A stretch of DNA of 15,905 nt from Chloroflexota bacterium (lineage in GTDB: Bacteria > Chloroflexota > UBA6077 > CF-72), in NCBI GenBank assembly GCA_019247135.1, contig JAFAPL010000298.1, forward strand, positions 1-15,905, given 5' to 3'. The position numbers and the translations under genes are program-made. Of this stretch, positions 8,100 to 15,612 are shown in pieces. Every line of letters starts with the position of its first letter. Positions within the stretch are counted from its first letter, which is position 1. The notes below the pieces were generated by a model. That model saw nothing but the letters and a program-made list of their open reading frames with translations. It was not told where the DNA came from and ran no database searches.

Positions 8100-8588
8100 T
8101 CACGAAAGACGGTAGAGGTCGTAGACGACGGCGTTCACATGACGGAGGGCGGAGGCGACGAAGATGCTTTCGTTGAGCCAGTAATACGGGGGAGCACCCG
8201 TCTCGAGCGTCGCCACCACCCGAAAGTAGTAGTCGGTCGGGTCGACCGTCTCGCCGCGAGCCAGGCGCGCGAGTGTTTCGGGCGGGCCGGTGCGAACGCC
8301 GCGCGTCCCGATGTAGATCAGCGCGTCGTCATGTGTCCTGAGCGCGTAGCGCGTATCGATCGTGATCGCGCCGCTGGCGTGCACGACCTGCCAATCCGCG
8401 CCACCAGGCAGGACATCGCCGCGCAGGCGAGGCCCTTCGAAGTGTCCGCCGACGATCGGAACGAGCCGCCGCTCGCCCCACGGGCCAGGGCCGGTGGACC
8501 GCGGCGGCTCGAGCTCCACGTGCACGCGTGCGACCTTCTCCAAGGCAGGCTCAGGAATGCGGAGGGGCTCCATGCGGCTGGGCGACAT
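8100..8588 (-). CDS. DUF3237 family protein
   Basis: A 162-residue protein of the DUF3237 family, small beta-barrel-like proteins of unknown function often found in catabolic clusters. Family-like stretches are VPIVGGHFEGPRLRGDVLPG, GADWQVVHASGAITIDTRYA, the TDYYFRVVATLETG segment and YYWLNESIFVASALRH near the C-terminus. The ATG at 8588 or the one at 8573 would serve. The frame is open further upstream to 8771, but that would run over the start of the divergent oxidoreductase gene. It heads the leftward ligA-ligB operon, which suggests an accessory role in aromatic breakdown; this is inference from position only. Confidence 0.88.
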   Translation of the reverse strand: MSPSRMEPLRIPEPALEKVARVHVELEPPRSTGPGPWGERRLVPIVGGHFEGPRLRGDVLPGGADWQVVHASGAITIDTRYALRTHDDALIYIGTRGVRTGPPETLARLARGETVDPTDYYFRVVATLETGAPPYYWLNESIFVASALRHVNAVVYDLYRLS

Positions 8589-8636
8589 GCTAACGCGGTG
8601 GCGCAAACCACCCGCGGCCTGGCGCATACTGGCAGC

Positions 8637-10888
8637 GTGGCGTTCACGCTCGAAGACGCGGAGTATCGAATCGAAGGGCCGCTCAAGGTGAAAGGCGCGG
8701 CACGCTACGCTGCCGACTTTTCGATGCCCGGCATGTTGTGGCTGGCGTACGTGCGCAGCCCACACCCGCACGCGCGCATCGCGCGCATCGACTCATCGGA
8801 GGCGCGGCAGCTCGCGGGTGTGCGCACCGTCCTGACTGGGGCGGATCTGCCCGAGCACGCGCGCTTCGGCAGACGCCTGCAGGATTACCCGGTCCTGGCG
8901 CGCGACGTCGCGCGGTTTGTTGGCGATCGGGTCGCGGCGGTGGCGGCCGATACGCGTCAAGTCGCCGAGCGTGGGGTGCAACTCGTCGATGTGGAGTACG
9001 AATCGTTGCAGCCGATTCTTTCGGCCGAGGAAGCACTCCGCGACGACGCACCCGTACTCCATCCAGAATCCGCTCAGTACACATTCCTGGCGGAACGCGG
9101 TCCAAGGCGACCTACCGAGCATCCCAACATCCAGGGCAAGGATGTGGTCGTAAACGGCTCGGATGCGGAGCGCGCACAAGCGTTTGCGCGAGCGGACCGT
9201 ATTTTCGAGCACACCTTCAGGACACCCCGCATCCACCAGGGCTACATCGAACCCCACGCGTGCGTCGTGTGGATCGAGACGGATGGCCGTGTGCACGTCG
9301 TCACCACCAACAAGTCGCCGTTTCACTTACGACAGCAGATGGCGCACACGATCGGAGTGCCAGAAGCCCAGATTGTCGTACACAGCGAGTTCATCGGCGG
9401 CGACTTCGGTGGGAAGGGCCTCTCGCTCGACGAATACATGTGTTACTTTCTCGCTCGGGCGACCGGCCGGCCGGTGAAGGCCGTGATGACGTATGCGGAT
9501 GAGCTCGGCGCCGCCAATCCGCGCCACGCGGCGACGATCCATCTGCGAACGGCGGTCGATGCGGGGGGACATTTTCTCGCGCACGAGTCGACGGCCTTGC
9601 TGGATGGAGGGGCATACGCGGCGGGGAAACCACTGCCGTTGCTCACGGTGCCGGCGCATATGAGTTTGTCGGCTTATCACGTCCCGCAGGCCCGCCTGGA
9701 AGTGACGGTCGTGTATACCACCAGGTTCCGTGTGGACACAACCGCGCCCCAGGTGACGTGCAGGCGACGTTCGCCGGCGAGAGTCACATCGACATCATTG
9801 CGCGGGAGCTGGACATCGATCCGATCGAGCTCCGATTGCGCAATGTGGTTCGCGCTGGATTGCCGAACGTGGCGGGACATGCGTTTGGCGCCCCGCGCGG
9901 CGCCGATGTGCTGAAGCGTTTGCGAGAGGAAGCACACTGGCAAGATCCACTGCCACGAGGTCATGGGCGCGGCGTTGCTATCGGACAGCGGCATGTTGGG
10001 GTCGGCAGCACGGCCGTGGTTTGTCGACTTTCGTCGGACGGACGCGTGGAGGTGCTGACGGGCGCGCCCGAGCAAGGCACCGGCACGTACACGGTCATAC
10101 AGCGACTTGCGGCACATGCGCTGTCGATTCCTTTCGACCATGTTCGCGTGCGCCACGTGGACACCGCGGAGGCGGAGCCTGACGGCGGCATTGGTGGAAG
10201 TCGTGCAACCAATGTGTATGGGAATGCGACGCACACCGGCGCCTCGGCGATGAAAGACAAGCTCCAGGAGCTTGCGTCCGAGGTCATGGGCTGGCCCACT
10301 GGCGACGTGCAACTGGAGAACGGAGTGTTCCGCGACAGCGCGGGACACCAAGCGCACTTTCTCGAGGTGACCGAGCGTATTGCGCGGGGCGCACCGGTCG
10401 AAACCACGGGCGCGTTCAATTCACAGCACGACGGCAACGTCTCCACCGAGAACTTCTGCGGTTATGCGGTGGAAGTGGAGGTGGACGCCGCTACAGGTCA
10501 GTCCACAATTCGGCAGGTGGTCTTCGTTGCCGACGTGGGCGCGATCATCAATCCAATCGGTCACGAAGGCCAGGTCCAGGGTGGTTTTGTGTATGGGATG
10601 GGCTCGGCAGTGATGGAGGATGTCCAGCTGCAAGATGGCCAGGTCACCACACTCACCCTGGGTGACTACAAGCTGCCGGCCGCCGCCGATGTGCCGCCAC
10701 TACGGGTGGTGCTCTTACCTGCGCAGTCGGGACCCGGTCCGCTGGGAGCCAAGGCGGCCGGCGAACTGACGAATACGACGGTGGCGCCGGCCGTCGCCAA
10801 CGCCATCGCGGCAGCCGTCGGCGCCCGCGTCACCGAGCTTCCGATTACCGCGGAGCGCGTGCTAGCGGCGGTCTCTCGGGCGCAATAG
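8637..10888 (+). CDS. xanthine-dehydrogenase-family molybdopterin-binding subunit, with a -1 base frameshift near 9724
   Basis: Together the two frames make a roughly 750-residue aldehyde oxidase/xanthine dehydrogenase-type large subunit, which hydroxylates a substrate at a Mo-molybdopterin centre. The first frame (8637-9724) holds GPLKVKGAARYAADF, PVLARDVARFVGDRVAAVAA, the HQGYIEPHACV segment and the cofactor-binding GGDFGGKGLS. The second frame (9725-10888) begins VPCGHNRAPGDVQATFAGES, then EQGTGTYTV, ADVGAIINP and GAKAAGE, with the likely catalytic Glu codon at 10763-10765. The break falls where AGGTTCC would need one more base. Only one base is missing, and both sides look well conserved, so a sequencing error or recent mutation is likely. 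The GTG at 8637 starts just before the domain; the open frame back to 8061 overlaps DUF3237 and is spurious. No CoxS- or CoxM-type partner lies nearby. It lacks the AYxCSFR loop of CO dehydrogenase. Confidence 0.88.
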
Positions 10889-10899
10889 AATCGCCGCCC

Positions 10900-11547
10900 G
10901 TGCGTACGGGTGTGATCGCGGGAGTTGCGGCAATCGCGGCCTCAGTGTTGACGTTCGCGGCGACGGCCGCGGTGGATGCCGACGAGTGGTACCGGGCGCC
11001 GCTCGTCCGACAGTCTGTCGAGCCGCCGTATCGAACCCAGCTGGACGACTCGATCTACTCACGTTCGGACTGTGGACCCGCGGTACTCGGGATGGTGCTG
11101 GACGACTATGGTGTCGACCAGGACACGCTCGACCTGCGCCGGATGACGCACACGTATCAGGGCACGTGGCCGGCGGTGCGCGTGGGGACCGCGCTGCAAT
11201 ACATCGGTCAGGTGGCCGGTGATTTTGGTCTCGCGACGTACGGCCTGTACGACGACACGGACGTCTTTCACCAGTGGACGGTAGACGAGCTCGGCGCCCA
11301 GCTCGACGCTGGCCGACTGGTGATCCCGCTCGTGCGATTTGGTCTGTTGCCCGGGCATGAAGACACCGGCGTCCGCTGGGGCCATTACATCCTGCTGTAT
11401 GCCGTCGACGGCGACGGTTTCCGTTATCAGGATCCGGCTGTGCGGCCGATCGAGGAGGGACGCGCGCGCTGGATCAGTCGTGCGCAGTTGGCGGAGGCCA
11501 TGGCGCCGACGTATCCGTCGCGACAAGCTGTGGCGATCGGAACATAG
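10900..11547 (+). CDS. exported C39-like cysteine-peptidase-fold protein
   Basis: A 215-residue protein with an N-terminal hydrophobic signal-like segment (residues about 4-25, VIAGVAAIAASVLTFAATAA), then a papain-like domain of the peptidase C39-like family. The catalytic Cys58 is in SRSDCGPAVLGMVLDDYG, His162 is in WGHYILLYAVDGDG and Asp178 is in YQDP, which together form a complete Cys-His-Asp set. Free-standing C39-like proteins are usually secreted or surface-located peptidases or peptide-binding proteins of unknown target. The GTG start lies 11 bases after the preceding stop, and the next gene starts 2 bases after its end, so it is embedded in the operon. Its role beside a molybdenum hydroxylase and an amidohydrolase is unclear; processing a peptide-like substrate is one possibility. 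Confidence 0.85.
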   Translation: MRTGVIAGVAAIAASVLTFAATAAVDADEWYRAPLVRQSVEPPYRTQLDDSIYSRSDCGPAVLGMVLDDYGVDQDTLDLRRMTHTYQGTWPAVRVGTALQYIGQVAGDFGLATYGLYDDTDVFHQWTVDELGAQLDAGRLVIPLVRFGLLPGHEDTGVRWGHYILLYAVDGDGFRYQDPAVRPIEEGRARWISRAQLAEAMAPTYPSRQAVAIGT

Positions 11548-11549
11548 CC

Positions 11550-12758
11550 GTGCTCGCATTGCTCGCACTCCACTGCGGAACATTGTTCGACGGCACGGGC
11601 GCGGAGCCGCTGCATGACGCGGTGATTGTGTTGGACGACGGACGTATCGAAGCGATCGGGCCGGCAGACGGCACCAGCTTCGCCGCCGATATACGCACAG
11701 TCGACTTAAGTGAGTACTTTGTCATGCCCGGTTTGATCGATGCGCACAGCCACATCTCGATCGATCCAGGCAAGGGCGACCAGAGCGGCCAGGTGCTGGC
11801 ACCGATCGGGCGGCGCGCGCTGTGGGCGACCGACTACCTGCGCCGCGACCTGATGGCGGGCACCACCACGTTGCGCGTCATGGCGGAGGACGAGTTTCTC
11901 GATATGGAGGTCCGCTCGGCGATCGATGGCGGGATCGTGGCCGGGCCGCGACTGTTGTGCGCCGGTCGGGGCATCACCGCCAGCAATGGTCATGCGCGGA
12001 CCAGGTTGACCTTCGATGGCCGTGACGAGATACGCCGCGGGGTGCGAGAGAACTTCGCGCATGGCGCGGACCACGTCAAGATGTTCACGACGGGTGGGGT
12101 CAGCACGAGTGGGTCGACGCTGCAGAACAGCGGTTACGATCGCGAGGAGATCCGCGCGGCGGTGGATGAAGCCGAGCGCGCGGGCAAGTACGCCGCGGCG
12201 CATGCGCATGGTGGGCCAGGGCTGCGCTGGGCGCTCGAGGAGGGCGTGTCCACGATCGAGCACGGCGCCCTCGCCTCCGACGACGACGTCGAACTGATGA
12301 TCAAGAAGAGCGCATGGCTCATCTGCACCTTCTCGGTGCTGTTTCATCCAACCGGCATCGAGCAGGGTGACGCTGGTCAGCCCGCCATTATGCAGAAGGT
12401 CTTCGCCGCCCGCCAGGTGGTGAACGGCAATTTCCCGAGGATCCTCCGCTCGGGCGTGCAGTACGCCGTCGGCACGGACAGCATGCACGGGTTGATGCCA
12501 TACGAGCTGGCGACGCTGGTGCGCCTTGGAGTAAGCCCGCGTGACGCGCTCGTGGCTGCGACACGCGGCGGCGCGACCGCGTGTCGGGTGCTCGACCGGA
12601 CTGGCACGCTCGAGGTGGGCAAGGACGCGGACATCATCGCCGTGGCGGGCGATCCGCTCGCCGACATCGAAGCAATACGCGACGTGGTATTCGTCATGCG
12701 CGCGGGACAGATCGTCAAGGAGCCGGCGGTCCTGCCTGCTCCGACGCTCAGTCGCTGA
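11550..12758 (+). CDS. metal-dependent amidohydrolase (imidazolonepropionase / prolidase-like)
   Basis: A 402-residue amidohydrolase-superfamily enzyme, a TIM barrel with one or two metals that hydrolyses C-N or related bonds. The start has the small beta-sandwich strand pattern (LFDGTGAEPLHDAVIVLDDG). Metal and catalytic residues are visible in order: His66 and His68 in GLIDAHSHIS, Lys177 in DHVKMFTTGG (the bridging lysine position), His218 or His220 in AAAHAHGGPG, His238 in STIEHGAL and Asp310 in AVGTDSMHG. It ends with GTLEVGKDADIIAVAGDPL, a signature of this subfamily. The GTG at 11550 is 2 bases after the C39 gene's stop. Relatives are annotated as Xaa-Pro dipeptidases, imidazolonepropionases or carboxypeptidases; the substrate cannot be decided here. 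Confidence 0.92.
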   Translation: MLALLALHCGTLFDGTGAEPLHDAVIVLDDGRIEAIGPADGTSFAADIRTVDLSEYFVMPGLIDAHSHISIDPGKGDQSGQVLAPIGRRALWATDYLRRDLMAGTTTLRVMAEDEFLDMEVRSAIDGGIVAGPRLLCAGRGITASNGHARTRLTFDGRDEIRRGVRENFAHGADHVKMFTTGGVSTSGSTLQNSGYDREEIRAAVDEAERAGKYAAAHAHGGPGLRWALEEGVSTIEHGALASDDDVELMIKKSAWLICTFSVLFHPTGIEQGDAGQPAIMQKVFAARQVVNGNFPRILRSGVQYAVGTDSMHGLMPYELATLVRLGVSPRDALVAATRGGATACRVLDRTGTLEVGKDADIIAVAGDPLADIEAIRDVVFVMRAGQIVKEPAVLPAPTLSR

Positions 12759-12796
12759 GCACAGAGTCTCGACGGCGCCCCCGCGAGAGGCGCATC

Positions 12797-14221
12797 ATGA
12801 GCATTGACACAACGCATGGAGGGGGAACGAAGAAAAACCCCATGATTGATGTCTCCCAGCGGCGTTATCAGGTGATCGGTACCGCCTGGCTCGCGTGGTT
12901 CGTCAACTACATCGACCGGACAAAAACAGCCGCGCTGTTACCGCTGATCACGGCTTCGCTTGCCATGGACACCGGCCAGACCGGGTCCGTGCTGTTTGCA
13001 TTCTTCATCGGCTACGCCGCGATCCAGCCACTGGCCGGCTTTCTTACGGACCTCGTGGGGGCCAAGAAAACACTCGCGCTCTCGGTGGCCGCGTTCTCCA
13101 TCTTCACCTGGACCATGGCGCTCGTCGGCAACTGGCAGGAGCTGTTCATCCGCAACCTGCTCTTCGGGCTGAGTCAGGGCTTCGAAGTGACGGCCGGATC
13201 CCGTCTGGCTGCCACGTGGTTCCCGCCCGCGACACGTGGCCGCGCCTTTGGCTTCCATCAGACCGCCTACACGATCGCGCCGATCTTCGCGCCCTTCATC
13301 GCCGTTCCAATCGCGCAGGCCACCGGATCATGGCGCTGGTCGTTCATGGTCGTCGCGTTCTTCGGCCTTCCGGTGCTGGCGGCCATCGACCACTTCGTGA
13401 GCGACCGGCCAGAACGTGATCCGCGCACCAGCCAGGCCGAGCTCGAGTACATCTTCGGCGAGGACGCCCACAAACGGGGTTCCGTCCTGGATCCGGCGCG
13501 TGCGACGACCGAGGCCGAGCTTCCACCTGGCGAGCGGCCAACGCCGTACCGCGAGATCTTTCTCAATCGCAGCGTCGCGCTGATGTTCGTCGCTGGCTTC
13601 TTCGGTCTTCTCGCGACGTGGGGACTCACGACGTGGCTGCCGACCTACGGCGTGCAGCAGCTCAAGCTGCCGCTGATCATCGCCGGGTCGCTGTCGTCGA
13701 TCGTGTTTGCAGGCAGCCTGGTCGGAGTACTGGCTGGTGGATATTTGTCCGACAAGGTGTTCGGAACCAAGCGGACCCCCATCTGGCTGTTTGGCGGAGT
13801 CGTCATGGCGGCCGCCATCCTGTGGGCGACGACGTTCCAGCCTGGAGCGCCACTTATCGAGATGTACGCGGCGTTCTTCATCGCCGGACTCGCCGCCTCG
13901 ATGAGTCCGACGGGCCAGTTGTTTGCGCCCTATCTGGCGGAGCTGCTGACGCCCGGTGCGGTTGGACGCTCACTTGGCGTTGTCGTACTGGGCGGCATGA
14001 TCGGAAGTGCCGTTGCGCAGCCGCTCGTCGCGGCACTGGTGATTCAGACTCCAGCCGGGCCCCAGTTCTGGCCGGCTTTCGTCATGTTTGCCGCGTGCGG
14101 CGTGGTCACGACGGTCTGCGTCGCGTTCATGATCGAACCGCGCGTTCATCGCACGTATCTCGGCTACCTGCTGGCCGGGCGCAAGGAGGGCAAATGGCAG
14201 CCATCGCCAGCTTCGGCGTAA
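12797..14221 (+). CDS. MFS transporter, probably anion:cation symporter (ACS-like) type
   Basis: A 474-residue major facilitator with about 12 hydrophobic spans in two halves, separated by a charged central loop (about residues 200-250, with SDRPERDPRTSQAELEYIFG). NYIDRTKTAALLPL in the first span and GFLTDLVGAKKT in the loop after the second match the pattern of anion:cation symporters that take up organic acids such as hexuronates, phthalate or galactonate. GYLSDKVFGTKRTP is the equivalent loop in the second half. GAGAGG (12785-12790) is 6 bases before the ATG at 12797. Longer in-frame readings overlap the amidohydrolase gene and add a non-hydrophobic leader. The next small gene starts inside its 3' end. 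It probably imports the substrate of the surrounding hydrolases. Confidence 0.92.
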   Translation: MSIDTTHGGGTKKNPMIDVSQRRYQVIGTAWLAWFVNYIDRTKTAALLPLITASLAMDTGQTGSVLFAFFIGYAAIQPLAGFLTDLVGAKKTLALSVAAFSIFTWTMALVGNWQELFIRNLLFGLSQGFEVTAGSRLAATWFPPATRGRAFGFHQTAYTIAPIFAPFIAVPIAQATGSWRWSFMVVAFFGLPVLAAIDHFVSDRPERDPRTSQAELEYIFGEDAHKRGSVLDPARATTEAELPPGERPTPYREIFLNRSVALMFVAGFFGLLATWGLTTWLPTYGVQQLKLPLIIAGSLSSIVFAGSLVGVLAGGYLSDKVFGTKRTPIWLFGGVVMAAAILWATTFQPGAPLIEMYAAFFIAGLAASMSPTGQLFAPYLAELLTPGAVGRSLGVVVLGGMIGSAVAQPLVAALVIQTPAGPQFWPAFVMFAACGVVTTVCVAFMIEPRVHRTYLGYLLAGRKEGKWQPSPASA

Positions 14222-14385
14222 GCATGCAGCAGTTCGCGCAGCAAGCGGCCGAGCCCGCCGATGCGACGGCCGCGTTTGGCAGCCTGTTCTGGCTGGTGAT
14301 CGTGCTCGACGTCATCTGCACGCTGATCGCGCTGTATTACCTGTGGCGCATCTGGTTCCGCGAGCGACGCTCGGAGGGGACGTAA
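14194..14385 (+). CDS. small single-span membrane protein, unknown function
   Basis: A 63-residue protein starting at the ATG at 14194, directly after a strong AAGGAGGG ribosome-binding site (14183-14190). Its N-terminal 27 residues are Ala/Gln-rich and probably outside the membrane. One span follows (LFWLVIVLDVICTLIALYYL, about residues 30-49), then WRIWFRERRSEGT with a positive tail that predicts a cytoplasmic C-terminus. The gene overlaps the MFS stop by 28 bases in another frame and ends 3 bases before the dipeptidase-like gene, so it is wedged in the operon. It might assist the transporter, as small subunits do in some transport systems, but no family is recognised. A second ATG at 14224 would give a 53-residue version without overlap but lacks as good a ribosome-binding site. 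Confidence 0.72.
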   Translation: MAAIASFGVSMQQFAQQAAEPADATAAFGSLFWLVIVLDVICTLIALYYLWRIWFRERRSEGT

Positions 14386-14388
14386 AGC

Positions 14389-15531
14389 ATGGCGGTTGCC
14401 GATCGAACCGAGGCCGGTTCGCGCTACAGGCTCGTCGCGCAGGTCGGGCGGGTGCCGTCGATGGTCGTGGCGCTCGATCGCGAACAGGAGCTGCGCTTCG
14501 AGCGCCTCATGGAAACACTGGTGATGGTCGACTTGCACCAGCATCCGCAGGTGCTCACGGACGACATCGCCGAGCTGAACGAGTATTTCCGTTCGCGCGA
14601 ATACGCGTGGGGTTACGAGGCGGTGCGTGCGGGCGGCTGGACCACCGTTTGCACGGCCAACGTCCTCAGCGCTGGCGCGTTCGCGTCCGAAGGCTCGTAC
14701 ATCGAGTTTTCGGACCTGGTGACCGAGATCGCTTTGATGCTGGCGGACCTGGCCAAACAGAACGGTTCGGCAGTACGCATCGGCGGCGCTCAGGACGTGC
14801 TGAATGCGAAACAACGCGGCGTGATTGGCTTCCTGCCGACCGTCGAGCACCTGGCCATGGGCGCCGTGCTGCATCGCATCGACGTCCTCTACGGCCTGGG
14901 CGCACGACTGGCAGGCCTGACGTACTCACGCAAGACGTACGTGGGCGACGGTCAATTCGAGCGGACCGACTGCGGGCTGAGTGACCTGGGCATGGCGGCG
15001 GTCGAGCGCATGAACGACCTGGGCATGATCGTCGACCTGTCACATGCGGGCACACGCACGGCGCTCGAAGCGATCGAGCACTCGCGCGTGCCGGTCGTGT
15101 TCAGTCACAACGCCGCGAAGGCGATCTGGCCGACCAACCGCACCCGTGGGGACGAAGAGCTACTCGCCTGCGCGAACAAGGGCGGTGTCATTGGGGTTAC
15201 CGCGGTGCCGAACTCGCTGAGCGACGACCCGCATCAGGACATCAATAGTGTTCTGGACCACTACGACTACCTGGTGAAGCTCGTCGGGATCGATCACGTG
15301 GCGATCGGCACCGATACGCTGGTGGGCGACCACGTGGGGTTCCACAAACTCCACATGGGGCGGGACACGGCAGGCCGTCAGTTTCCAGCGGAGTACCTGA
15401 GCGGGCTCGAGTCACCGGCGGACGGCAAGAACATCATCCGCGGGCTGATCGCGCGGGGTTACTCAGACGAGCAGATCCGCAAGATCGCTGGCGAGAACGT
15501 GCTCGACCTGCTGCGGCGCGTGGTCGGCTAA
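14389..15531 (+). CDS. M19 (membrane dipeptidase-like) family metallohydrolase
   Basis: A 380-residue protein of the peptidase M19 / renal dipeptidase family, zinc TIM-barrel enzymes that split dipeptides or related amides. Expected metal ligands are visible: His50 and His52 in VDLHQHPQ, Glu153 in PTVEHL, His219 in IVDLSHAG and His240 in VFSHNAAKAI; the acid Asp309 is in DHVAIGTDTLVG. The first motif is HxH rather than the HxD of classical M19 enzymes, which hints at a divergent subgroup and possibly a different substrate. LTYSRKTYVGDG also fits the family. The usual C-terminal pattern (GYSDEQIRKIAGENVLDLLR) is present, so the length is complete. There is no signal peptide or membrane span despite the family name. 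GGAGG lies 11 bases before the ATG; the ATG at 14461 is an alternative. It is the last gene of the operon. Confidence 0.9.
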   Translation: MAVADRTEAGSRYRLVAQVGRVPSMVVALDREQELRFERLMETLVMVDLHQHPQVLTDDIAELNEYFRSREYAWGYEAVRAGGWTTVCTANVLSAGAFASEGSYIEFSDLVTEIALMLADLAKQNGSAVRIGGAQDVLNAKQRGVIGFLPTVEHLAMGAVLHRIDVLYGLGARLAGLTYSRKTYVGDGQFERTDCGLSDLGMAAVERMNDLGMIVDLSHAGTRTALEAIEHSRVPVVFSHNAAKAIWPTNRTRGDEELLACANKGGVIGVTAVPNSLSDDPHQDINSVLDHYDYLVKLVGIDHVAIGTDTLVGDHVGFHKLHMGRDTAGRQFPAEYLSGLESPADGKNIIRGLIARGYSDEQIRKIAGENVLDLLRRVVG

Positions 15532-15549
15532 CAGGCTGCGCTTCGTTCG

Positions 15550-15612
15550 ACCCTCACCCCGGCCAAAATGGGGATCTCAAAGGGCTTCGCCCCTTGGACC
15601 CTCGGAGAGAAT
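15550..15612. repeat. C-rich intergenic repeat with hairpin insert, copy B
   Basis: The ends ACCCTCACCCC (15550-15560) and CCCTCGGAGAGAAT (15599-15612) match copy A at 6761-6791. Between them lies a hairpin-forming stretch: GGGC/GCCC around a TTC loop, extended by AA/TT across a bulged C (about 15580-15595). It sits between the convergent dipeptidase-like and response-regulator genes and contains the latter's stop codon (15577-15579), so it may also serve as a terminator. Confidence 0.5.

Noticed and set aside
8637..10888. Aerobic form I carbon monoxide dehydrogenase large subunit (CoxL)
   Set aside because: The signature AYxCSFR active-site loop is absent and no coxM/coxS genes are adjacent, so only the broader family is supported.
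11706..12488. 260-codon minus-strand open frame within the amidohydrolase gene
   Set aside because: It is an antisense shadow; all metal-binding motifs are on the plus strand.
12581..12796. 72-codon N-terminal extension of the MFS transporter
   Set aside because: It overlaps the amidohydrolase gene in another frame, is Arg-rich rather than membrane-like, and a good ribosome-binding site precedes 12797.
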